Below the pieces are notes generated by a model. That model did no database searches, was not told where the DNA came from, and was given only the letters and a program-made list of their open reading frames with translations. A stretch of DNA of 64,000 nt from contig JBDTRG010000171.1 of NCBI GenBank assembly GCA_039931775.1, positions 16,055-80,054 of the forward strand. The letters are read 5' to 3'. Every line of letters begins with the position of its first letter. Position 1 is the stretch's first letter. Positions 24,579 through 32,400 of the stretch are shown here, piece by piece. The translations under genes and the position numbers were made by a program. This DNA is from CAIWHR01 sp039931775. GTDB taxonomy: Bacteria > Pseudomonadota > Gammaproteobacteria > Burkholderiales > Casimicrobiaceae.

Positions 24579-25265
24579 TCACGCCTTGGGCCGCACGACC
24601 GGTTTCGGCAACCGAGGCTTGGCGAGTAACGCGGCGCGCTGGTCGGCGATCCCCTTCAGCATGATCTCGAAGCCCTGCTCGAACGTGGAATCGAAGTACG
24701 ATCGCTTGAAAAACGGCGCGGCTGCCGCGAGGCGCGGCGCTTCGCATGCGATGTCGTCGTCCGCCGCGGGCGCGGCTGGAGACGGTCCTTCGGCATAGCC
24801 GGACGTCTGGTCGAGCGCGGCACCAACCACGTAATAGGCGAAGACGCGGAAGGCCTGCGCTGCGATCCGGTCGTCGGGAAGGGCCGCATGGAAATGGCGC
24901 AGGATCCGCTCGATGAAGGCGATGCCCGCCGGCATGTCGAGGCGATGCAGCGCGACGAGTTGAAAGAGCCGCGGGTGGCGATGCGCCATCGCGCGATATT
25001 CGCGTCCCAGGAAGCGCAGCCCTTCGATGGGATCGAGGTCGCCCGGCGGATCCTTGATCCCGCCGATTGCGCGCTCGACCATGGCGTCCTGCAGGTGCCG
25101 CTTGCTCGGAAAATGGTGATAGATGCTCATCGCTTCGCAGCCGAGCGCCGCCCCGAGCCCGCGCGTCGTGAACCCTCCCATGTCACGCCGTTCGACGAGT
25201 TCCATCGCGGCCTCGACGATGCGCTCGCGCGAAAGCGGGACTCGTTCCAGCGTATGGGCTGCCAT
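24579..25265 (-). CDS. TetR-family transcriptional repressor
   Basis: 228 aa from the ATG at 25265, which is preceded by a repeated GGAGGAGTAC; a long open frame upstream in the same frame is an antisense shadow of the thiolase gene. The N-terminal helix-turn-helix is RIVEAAMELVERRDMGGFTTRGLGAALGCEAMSIYHHFPSKRHL. The C-terminal ligand domain is of the TetR_C_1 type (REYRAMAHRHPRLFQLVALHR). It is divergent from the bktB-like thiolase, and the 162-bp gap holds two palindromic sites, so it probably controls itself and the thiolase in response to an acyl-CoA or other small ligand. Confidence 0.92.
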   Translation of the reverse strand: MAAHTLERVPLSRERIVEAAMELVERRDMGGFTTRGLGAALGCEAMSIYHHFPSKRHLQDAMVERAIGGIKDPPGDLDPIEGLRFLGREYRAMAHRHPRLFQLVALHRLDMPAGIAFIERILRHFHAALPDDRIAAQAFRVFAYYVVGAALDQTSGYAEGPSPAAPAADDDIACEAPRLAAAAPFFKRSYFDSTFEQGFEIMLKGIADQRAALLAKPRLPKPVVRPKA

Positions 25266-25296
25266 CGGTACTCCTCCAGTACTCCTCCATTGTAAT

Positions 25297-25341
25297 CTTA
25301 CGGCGTAAGTCCACATGCACGCAATACCCGTACGCTGTAAG
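25297..25341. promoter_or_regulatory. Two operator-like palindromes for the TetR regulator
   Basis: Positions 25297-25309 read CTTACGGCGTAAG, a perfect palindrome with 6-bp arms and one central base. Positions 25329-25341 (CGTACGCTGTAAG) match it at 10 of 13 bases; both are followed by TCC. The centres are 32 bp apart, about three helix turns, so two dimers could bind the same face. They lie in the intergenic region between the divergent TetR and thiolase genes. Binding itself is inferred. Confidence 0.65.
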
Positions 25342-25427
25342 TCCAATACCTGTTCACGACTCATGGTCAAGGGCGACAACCTCGCCGATTCGCGGGATAA
25401 TTGACGCCCATTTTTGGAGAGAAAACC

Positions 25428-26618
25428 ATGAGCGAGCAGAGAGAAGTCGTCATCCTGAGCGGCGTGCGCACGGCGATCGGCGATTACGGCGGCAGCCTGA
25501 AGGACATCGCGCCCAGCGACCTCGCCGCGCGGGTCGTCAAGGAAGCCGTCAGCCGGGCGGGTGTAGACCCGAAGGACGTCGGCCAGTGCGTAATCGGCAA
25601 CGTGATCCACACCGAGCCGAAGGACATGTACATTTCGCGGCTCGCGTGCGTGAACGGCGGCCTGCCGCACGACACCGGCGCATTCACGCTGAACCGCCTC
25701 TGCGGCAGCGGCATGCAGGCGATCGTCAGCGCCTCGCAGTACATCCTGCTGGGCGAGACCGACGCGACCGTCGCGGGCGGCGTCGAGAGCATGAGCCGCG
25801 CCGCCTACGCGTCGCTGACGCAGCGCTGGGGCGCGCGGATGGGCGAGACGAAGATGATGGACATGATGGTCGGCGCGCTGACCGACCCGTTCGACACGAT
25901 CCACATGGGCGTCACCGCCGAGAACGTCGCCAGCAAATGCGGGCTGACACGCGACCAGCAGGACGCGTTCGCCGTGCAGAGCCACAAGCGCGCCGCGGCC
26001 GCGATCGCCGCCGGCCATTTCAAGAGCCAGATCCTGCCGATCGAACTGAAGAGCAAGAAGGGTCCGGTGATGTTCGACACCGACGAGCACGTGCGCAGCG
26101 AATCGTCGATGGAGAGCATGGCGAAGCTCCGCGCGGTGTTCATCAAGGAGAACGGCACCGTCACCGCCGGCAACGCGTCGGGGATCAACGATGCGGCGGC
26201 GGCCGTCGTGCTGATGGAAAAGTCGGTGGCGGCGAAGAAAGGCCTGAAGCCGATGGCGCGGCTCGTCTCGTACGGCCATGCCGGTATCGACCCGAAGATC
26301 ATGGGCCTGGGCCCGGTGACGGCGGTCAAGCGTGCGCTGGCCAAGGCCGGGCTCAGGCTCGACCAGATGGACGTTATCGAGTCGAACGAGGCGTTCGCCT
26401 CGCAGGCGCTCGGCGTTTCAAAAGAACTGGGCATGGATTCGGCGAAGGTCAACCCGAACGGCGGCGCGATAGCGCTCGGCCACCCGATCGGCGCCACCGG
26501 CGCGATCCTGACCATCAAGGCGATGTACGAACTGCAGCGCACCGGCGGCCGCTACGGACTCATCACGATGTGCATCGGCGGCGGACAGGGGATCGCGGCG
26601 ATCATCGAGCGGATGTGA
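25428..26618 (+). CDS. bktB: Acetyl-CoA acetyltransferase / beta-ketothiolase (BktB-like)
   Basis: 396 aa from the ATG at 25428, with GGAGAG ten bases upstream. The catalytic Cys is about residue 92 in LNRLCGSGMQAIVSA; the His region is NPNGGAIALGHPIGATGAI and the second Cys is in TMCIGGGQGIAAI. The segment GNVIHTEPKDMYISR and the DPFDTIHMGVTAENVA stretch closely match what I recall of Cupriavidus BktB. It condenses or cleaves acyl-CoA units in PHA precursor supply or beta-oxidation. No phaB or phaC gene is adjacent. It is divergent from its likely TetR regulator. Confidence 0.92.
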   Translation: MSEQREVVILSGVRTAIGDYGGSLKDIAPSDLAARVVKEAVSRAGVDPKDVGQCVIGNVIHTEPKDMYISRLACVNGGLPHDTGAFTLNRLCGSGMQAIVSASQYILLGETDATVAGGVESMSRAAYASLTQRWGARMGETKMMDMMVGALTDPFDTIHMGVTAENVASKCGLTRDQQDAFAVQSHKRAAAAIAAGHFKSQILPIELKSKKGPVMFDTDEHVRSESSMESMAKLRAVFIKENGTVTAGNASGINDAAAAVVLMEKSVAAKKGLKPMARLVSYGHAGIDPKIMGLGPVTAVKRALAKAGLRLDQMDVIESNEAFASQALGVSKELGMDSAKVNPNGGAIALGHPIGATGAILTIKAMYELQRTGGRYGLITMCIGGGQGIAAIIERM

Positions 26619-26671
26619 GGTCGCGTCGCTGACGGGGTATTGCGTTGCCGGTGCGTTAGAGCTGGGTTAGG

Positions 26672-26911
26672 GTGCGCCTGCCGCTGGTCGAGCCCAACGT
26701 GCGCGGCCTTGGCATCGGCCGTGGCCTCGTAGACGCGTGCATCGCGTTCGCGCGGGCTGCGGGTTACCGCAAGATCAGCCTGTGGACGCAGCAAGGCCCC
26801 GACGCGGCGCGACGGATCTACGAGAACGCGAGCTTCTGTCTGACGAACGAAGAGCCGCACTACAGTTTCGGACAGGACCTCGTCGGAGAGACCTGGGAGT
26901 TCGACCTGTAG
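26672..26911 (+). pseudogene. C-terminal remnant of a GNAT N-acetyltransferase
   Basis: A 79-codon frame beginning at GTG and encoding only the last third of a GNAT domain of the MarR-GNAT kind: VEPNVRGLGIGRGLVDACIAFARAAGYRKISLW (the acetyl-CoA pyrophosphate-binding loop is RGLGIGRG), then ARRIYENASF and GETWEFDL. The N-terminal two thirds and any regulator domain are missing. A stop codon lies 12 bases upstream in frame, and only 53 bp separate it from the thiolase stop. It is probably a degraded, non-functional copy. Confidence 0.75.
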
Positions 26912-26953
26912 GGCCTCACCTGCGCGATCATTGGCGCGACTTCGGAGATCCTC

Positions 26954-27976
26954 GTGTCCGCACCGCCGCTACGCATCGGCATCGCCGGCCTCGGCCGCAT
27001 GGGGCGCCACCACGCCGCCAACCTCGCGCACCGCGTGCTCGGCGCCGAGCTCGTGGCCGGCTGCAGCCCGGTCGCCGACGAACTCGCGTGGGCGCGCGAC
27101 ACGCTCGGCGTCGCCCACGGCTACCGCGATTACGCGCAATTGCTCGCGCACCCTGGCCTCGACGCGGTGTTCCTCGTGACGCCGACCACGCTGCACGCCG
27201 ACCAGATCATCGGCGCGCTCGACGCCGGCAAGCACGTCTTCTCGGAAAAGCCGCTGGCGCTCAATCTCGCCGACTGCCTGCGCGTCGAGGAGAAGGCCGC
27301 CAAGCATCCGAAACTGAAAGCGATGATCGGCTACGTCCGGCGCTTCGACCCGAGCTACCGCGACGCCTACGACAAGATCCAGGCCGGCCTCATCGGCCGT
27401 CCGTTTCTCGCGCGCTCGCAGACCACGGACCAGAACGATCCCAGCGGATTCTTCGTGCGCTACGCCGGCGCATCCGGCGGCATCCTGCTCGACATGAGCG
27501 TCCACGACATCGACACGGTGCGCTGGATGCTCGGCGCAACGAGCGCGAAGCGCGTTTTCGCCACCGGAATGATCGCCGTCCACAAGGGCCTCGTCGACGC
27601 CAACGACGTCGACAATGCGGTCGCGACCATCGAATTTGACGACGGCCGGATGGCGTGCATCTACGCGTCGCGGACGATGGCGCACGGCCACGACACGCAG
27701 ACCGAGATCGTCGGCACCGAAGGACGCCTCACCGTGGGAGCGAATCCGCGCATCAACCGCGTCGAGATCGCCGACGCGCACGGCGTGCGCAACGAGTGCA
27801 CGCCGACCTTTTACGAGCGCTTCGCCGACGCGTTCCTCAACGAGGCGCAGGCGTTCGTCGACGTCGTGCGCGAGGATCGACCGGTGCCACTGACGTTGCG
27901 CGACGCTACCGAAGCGACGCGTATCGGCATCGCGGTGACCGAGTCGCTGCGCACCAAACGGTCGGTCGAATTGTAG
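26954..27976 (+). CDS. Gfo/Idh/MocA oxidoreductase, inositol 2-dehydrogenase-like
   Basis: 340 aa from a GTG at 26954. The N-terminal Rossmann fold reads RIGIAGLGRMGRHHAANLA. The family motif HVFSEKPLALNLADC contains the catalytic-site lysine. The C-terminal substrate domain has GILLDMSVHDIDTVRWMLG, with the conserved D...HD motif. RIGIAVTESLRTKRSVEL is a typical end of inositol dehydrogenases. It would oxidise an inositol or sugar with NAD(P)+. No other inositol catabolism genes are present, so the substrate is a guess. It is convergent with the cyclase gene. Confidence 0.88.
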   Translation: MSAPPLRIGIAGLGRMGRHHAANLAHRVLGAELVAGCSPVADELAWARDTLGVAHGYRDYAQLLAHPGLDAVFLVTPTTLHADQIIGALDAGKHVFSEKPLALNLADCLRVEEKAAKHPKLKAMIGYVRRFDPSYRDAYDKIQAGLIGRPFLARSQTTDQNDPSGFFVRYAGASGGILLDMSVHDIDTVRWMLGATSAKRVFATGMIAVHKGLVDANDVDNAVATIEFDDGRMACIYASRTMAHGHDTQTEIVGTEGRLTVGANPRINRVEIADAHGVRNECTPTFYERFADAFLNEAQAFVDVVREDRPVPLTLRDATEATRIGIAVTESLRTKRSVEL

Positions 27977-28003
27977 CCACCCGCGCGGGGACGCAGCGCC
28001 AGG

Positions 28004-29056
28004 TTAGAGCTTCTGCCCGACGCCCACCGAGAACACGTCCACGGCGATGGACTTGCCCTTGAACGTGATCGCCCCGAGTGCCTCGAGTAAGACGCGCTCG
28101 TGCAACGCCTCGCGCGTCGCAGCATCGATCAGGATCGCGCGCTGCGCTTCCTTGGTGTGGCTCTCGATCCGCGAGGCCAGATTGACGATGTCGCCGATGC
28201 ACGTATAGGTCGCCCGGTCGTTGGTACCGGTGTACCCGGCGATCATCTCGCCGGAGGCGATGCCGATGCCGATCCGGATCTCCGCCTTTCCAGCAGCTGC
28301 GCGCTCGAGGTTGAACAGGTCGATGAGCTCGATCATTTCAAGCGCCGCGTTCACGGCACTGACGCGATGGTCGGGCAGCGGCAGCGGTGCGCCGAAAACC
28401 GCCATGATCCCGTCGCCGATCATCTGGTTGACGCCTCCACCGTGCCCGATGATCGCCGAAAACATCAGCGTGTAGTAGGTGTTGAGGAGCTCGATCGTCT
28501 CCTCCGGCGACTGCGACTCGGCGAGCGGCGTGAAGCCGCGGATGTCGGAGAACATCACCGCGGCCTGCACCCGCTTGCCGCCCAAGGCGAATCCGGACTG
28601 CTGCAGGTCTTGCGCCACTTCCGGCGTCGCGAAGCGCCGCATCATCTCCTTCTGCTGGTCGCGCAGGCGCTTCTTCTCGAGGCTCGCGCCGATGCGCGCC
28701 TTCAGCAGCACCGGGTTGACGGGCTTCGGCAGGTAGTCCTCGGCGCCCAGCTCTATGCACCGCACGACGCTTTCGACGCCTTCTAGCGACGACGTGACGA
28801 GGACCGGCACGTCGCGCAACTGCAGGTCGCTCTTCATCTGCTCCAGCACCTGGAAGCCGTCCATCTCCGGCATCTCCATGTCGAGCAGCACGAGGTCGAA
28901 GGATTCGCGACGAAGCATGTCGAGCGCGATTCGGCCGTTCTCCGCCGTCGCCACGCTGTGCCCCTGCTGCTCCAGGCTTCGGTTCAGCAGCAGCCGGTTG
29001 ACCTTGTTGTCGTCGACGACCAGCAACCTGGCGCCGCTTCGTCCGCCCTCACGCAT
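28004..29056 (-). CDS. Response regulator-class III nucleotidyl cyclase (phosphorelay output)
   Basis: 350 aa from the ATG at 29056, which overlaps the hpt stop by eight bases. The receiver domain (residues 10-125) has the acidic pair in LLVVDDNK, the phosphoacceptor Asp about residue 59 in LVLLDMEMPEMDG, the switch Ser/Thr in VLVTSS and the Lys in YLPKPVN. A helical linker precedes the class III cyclase domain (residues 160-345). Its metal aspartates are at about 171 (VMFSDIRGFT) and 215 (IGDGIMAVFG), the base-selecting Asp is at about 289 and the transition-state Asn/Arg are at about 292 and 296 (IGDIVNLASRIES). The usual purine-selecting Lys is Gln here (residue 211), so ATP versus GTP preference is uncertain. 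It is the last gene of the kinase operon and the likely output, making cAMP or cGMP. Confidence 0.92.
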   Translation of the reverse strand: MREGGRSGARLLVVDDNKVNRLLLNRSLEQQGHSVATAENGRIALDMLRRESFDLVLLDMEMPEMDGFQVLEQMKSDLQLRDVPVLVTSSLEGVESVVRCIELGAEDYLPKPVNPVLLKARIGASLEKKRLRDQQKEMMRRFATPEVAQDLQQSGFALGGKRVQAAVMFSDIRGFTPLAESQSPEETIELLNTYYTLMFSAIIGHGGGVNQMIGDGIMAVFGAPLPLPDHRVSAVNAALEMIELIDLFNLERAAAGKAEIRIGIGIASGEMIAGYTGTNDRATYTCIGDIVNLASRIESHTKEAQRAILIDAATREALHERVLLEALGAITFKGKSIAVDVFSVGVGQKL

Positions 29057-29405
29057 TCTTGAGGTCCTTGAGCGCCGTGGCGACACGGTCGTATTCCTGC
29101 GCGAGCGCGTCGAGCGTCGCGCCGTTAGCGGCGCGCGCCGGCGCGAGCCCGGTGAGCTCGAGTTCTTTCGCCATCGCTCCCAGGGTCAGCGCCCCGAACG
29201 TGTTGCTGTTCGACTTGAGCGAGTGCGCGGCGCGCCGGAAGCTGTCGGCGTTGCCGGCGCCGAGCGCCGTGCGCAGGTCGCCCAGCATGACGGGCGCCTC
29301 GACGAGGAAAGTGTCCACGAGCTCGGCGACGAAATCCGCGCCGGCAGTGTCCTTCAGCTCGTCGAACGTCGCACGATCGATCGTCGGTTGCGTCATGTCA
29401 TCCAT
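29049..29405 (-). CDS. Free-standing Hpt histidine phosphotransfer protein
   Basis: A 118-aa, all-helical protein. The phosphorylatable His is residue 61 in FRRAAHSLKSNSNTFG, the canonical Hpt motif, within a four-helix bundle (LVDTFLVEAPVMLGDLRTAL, ALTLGAMAKELEL). It has no other domain. Its ATG overlaps the stop of the third giant kinase (ATGGATGA) and its own stop overlaps the cyclase start, so the three are translationally coupled. The giant kinases end in receivers and carry no Hpt of their own, so this protein is the expected carrier of phosphoryl groups from their receivers to the cyclase receiver. Confidence 0.93.
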   Translation of the reverse strand: MDDMTQPTIDRATFDELKDTAGADFVAELVDTFLVEAPVMLGDLRTALGAGNADSFRRAAHSLKSNSNTFGALTLGAMAKELELTGLAPARAANGATLDALAQEYDRVATALKDLKNA

Positions 29406-32400
29406 CTCCGCGGGGTTGCACCAGTGTAAGCGCTTCGACCAGCTGGTCGACGCGAATCGGTTTGGTCAGATAGTCATCCATGCCCGCCGCGATGCACATC
29501 TCGCGGTCGCCCTGCATCGCATTGGCCGTCATCGCGACGATGCGCGGACGCTCGTTCGCGCTCCAGCGCTTGGTGATCTCCTTCGAGGCTTCGAGCCCGT
29601 CCATCTCCGGCATCTGCACGTCCATCAGCACGACGTCGTAGGTCTGCCGCTGCACGCATTCGATCGCCTCGATGCCGTTCGACGCGAGGTCCGCACGATA
29701 ACCCATCTGCTGCAGAAGGCGCATCGCGAGCTTCTGGTTGACCACGTTGTCCTCGGCCAGCAGGATGCGCAGCGGGTGACGCTCCGCCATGCCGGGATCC
29801 ATCGAAGGCTTCGCCGGCGCCACCGGCCTCGGCGCGGCGTCCTGCACGAGCAGCGTCATCAGCGTGTCGAAAAATTGCGACTGCCGCAGCGGCTTCGCCA
29901 GGTAGGCCTTGAACAGCCCTTCGGTGTCTCCCGCCTCGCGCCGGCCGAGCGACGTGAAGAGCACCAGCGGCAGGGTAGATCCCTGCTTGCGGATTCGCTG
30001 CGCGAGCGTGAGCCCGTCCATTTCCGGCATGTGCATGTCGAGGACCGCAAGATCCAGAGGCTCGCCCTCTCCGATCAGGCGCAACGCTTCGGCCGGGGAT
30101 TCGGTGTCGCTCGGCACCATGCCCCACTTCGCCATCTGCAGCGCCAGGACGCGCCGGTTGGTGGCGTTGTCGTCCACCACCAGCACCCGCTTGCCGGCGA
30201 GACCCGGCTGCGCCCCGATGTAGTCGCGTCGCGTGCTCTGCGGCATGTCGGCAACCTGCGCGTGGAGCGTGACGAAGAACGTCGAGCCGTGACCCGGTCC
30301 CGCGCTCTCGACCCACATCGTGCCGCCCATCAACTCCGCGAGGCGCTTGCTGATCGCGAGACCCAGCCCGGTGCCACCGTACTTGCGCGTGGTCGACGAG
30401 TCGGCCTGCGAGAATGACTGGAACAAGCGGCCAATCCCCTCCGGCGACAGGCCGATACCCGTGTCGCGCACCGCGAACACGAGTTCGACGTCGTCCTTTC
30501 CGAGCGTCTTGGCGCTGACGTTGATCACCACCTCGCCGGCCTCGGTGAACTTCACCGAGTTGGAAAGCAGATTGAGCAGGATCTGCCGCAGCCGGGTCAC
30601 GTCGCCGTTGACGGCGACCGGGATTTCGCCGTCGAACAGGTACGCGACGTCCAGGTGTTTCTCCGCGGCTCGCGCGCTGATGAGGTCGAGCGCGGATTCA
30701 ACGCATTCGCGAAGATCGAACGGGTGCTTCTCGATGTCCATGCGCCCCGCCTCGATCTTCGAAAAGTCGAGGATATCGTTGATGATCGTCAAGAGCGCGT
30801 CGCCCGAGTCGCGAATGGTCGAGGCAAAGTCGTGCTGCTCGGCGTTGAGCGGCGTGTCGAGCAGCAGCCCGCTCATACCGATCACCGCGTTCATCGGCGT
30901 GCGGATCTCGTGGCTCATCGTGGCGAGGAACGAGCTCTTCGCTTCGTTCGCGCCCTCGGCGGCGGCGCGAGCCTCCTGCGCCTCCTTGAACAGTCGCGCG
31001 TTCTGGATCGCGATCACCGCCTGGTCGGCGAAGGTGCCGAGCAGCGCGGTCTCCTTGACGCTGAAGGGGCGCGGCGGCTGGCGGAAGACGCAGATCGCGC
31101 CGATGCCGCGTCCTTCCCAAAGCATGGGGCTGTAGATGGCGGAGTAGTTGCCAACGGCCTCAACGGCCCGACGCGCGCTCTCGCTCGAAGCAGCGACGGC
31201 TGCGGCATCGGCCACCTGGATCGTGCGTCGCTCGCGAATCGCCTGGCCGGTGAACGATTCCTCCACCGGCACCGGCACATGGGAGGTCAGCGCCTTGACG
31301 GCCGAGCCGCGCCATTCGCCCACGCCGACGCGGCCGTCGTCGCCGACGAGGAATATCCCGAGCTGCTCGCTGGCGAAAAGTCTCTGGCAGCTTTCGAGGA
31401 TCTTCCCGAAAACGGGTGCCGTGTCGGCCACCGAGCTGCTGATCACCTGCAGCACTTCGGAGGTGGCGGTTTGCTGTTCCAGCGCTTCCTTGGTTTCGTT
31501 GAACAGCCGCACGTTCTCGATCGCGATCACCGCCTGGCGGGCAAAGGTCTGCAGCAACTGGACTTCCTTTTCGGCGAAGCTCCCAGGCTCGGCACGATTC
31601 ACGTTGATGGCGCCGATGACCCGCTGGTCGTGCAGCATCGGCACGCTCATGCCGCTGCGAAAACCCGCCTTGCGGACGGATGCCTTCATGACGGGCGGAT
31701 AGACGGCGTCGGGCTCGGCCAGGAGGTCGGCCACATTGACCACCTCGCCAGTGCGAATGGCGCGCGCGGAAATTGCCGGGCCGTCAGCTCGCATCGGAAA
31801 GACGCTCAGCAGATCCGAGACGCCGCGCGGATCGACGCCGAACGAGCTGGCGACCTGGAGCCACTCTCCATCGAAGCGGAAGACCAGTCCGAACTGCGCG
31901 CCGCAGAGCCGGGCCGCACGCTCGGCGATGATGTCGAACACGGGTTGCACGTCGGTCGGCGATTCGCTGATCACCTTGAGCACGTCGGCCGTCGCCGTCT
32001 GCCGCTCGAGCGCCTCCTTCGTCTCGTTGAAGAGGCGTACGTTCTCAATGGCAATGACGGCTTGGTCGGCAAAGGTCTGCAACAGCGTGAGCTGGCGATC
32101 GCCGAAAGGGCGAACGTCCTTGCGATAGACCAGGATCGCACCGATCAACTCGCCTTCGCGCAGCATCGGCACGCCGAGCCACGATCGCACGCCACCAAGC
32201 CGCAATGTTTTCAGCCGCCCAGGGTCTCCCTCGCGGAAGGCGTCATCGTCCTGCAAATCCGGGATGTTCAACGGTTGCTTCGTCCGTTCGAGTCGGCCGA
32301 GCCCGGTCTTCGCCGACCAACTGCTCGGCTCACGCACGAATGCGTCGAAGGCCGGGTCGGGTGTCAGCGTTGCGACAGCCCAAAACTTGCCGGCGTCGTA

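Noticed and set aside
24579..26279. A 566-codon frame extending the TetR gene upstream
   Set aside because: The upper two thirds are antisense to the thiolase; the regulator's natural start with a GGAGG site is at 25265.
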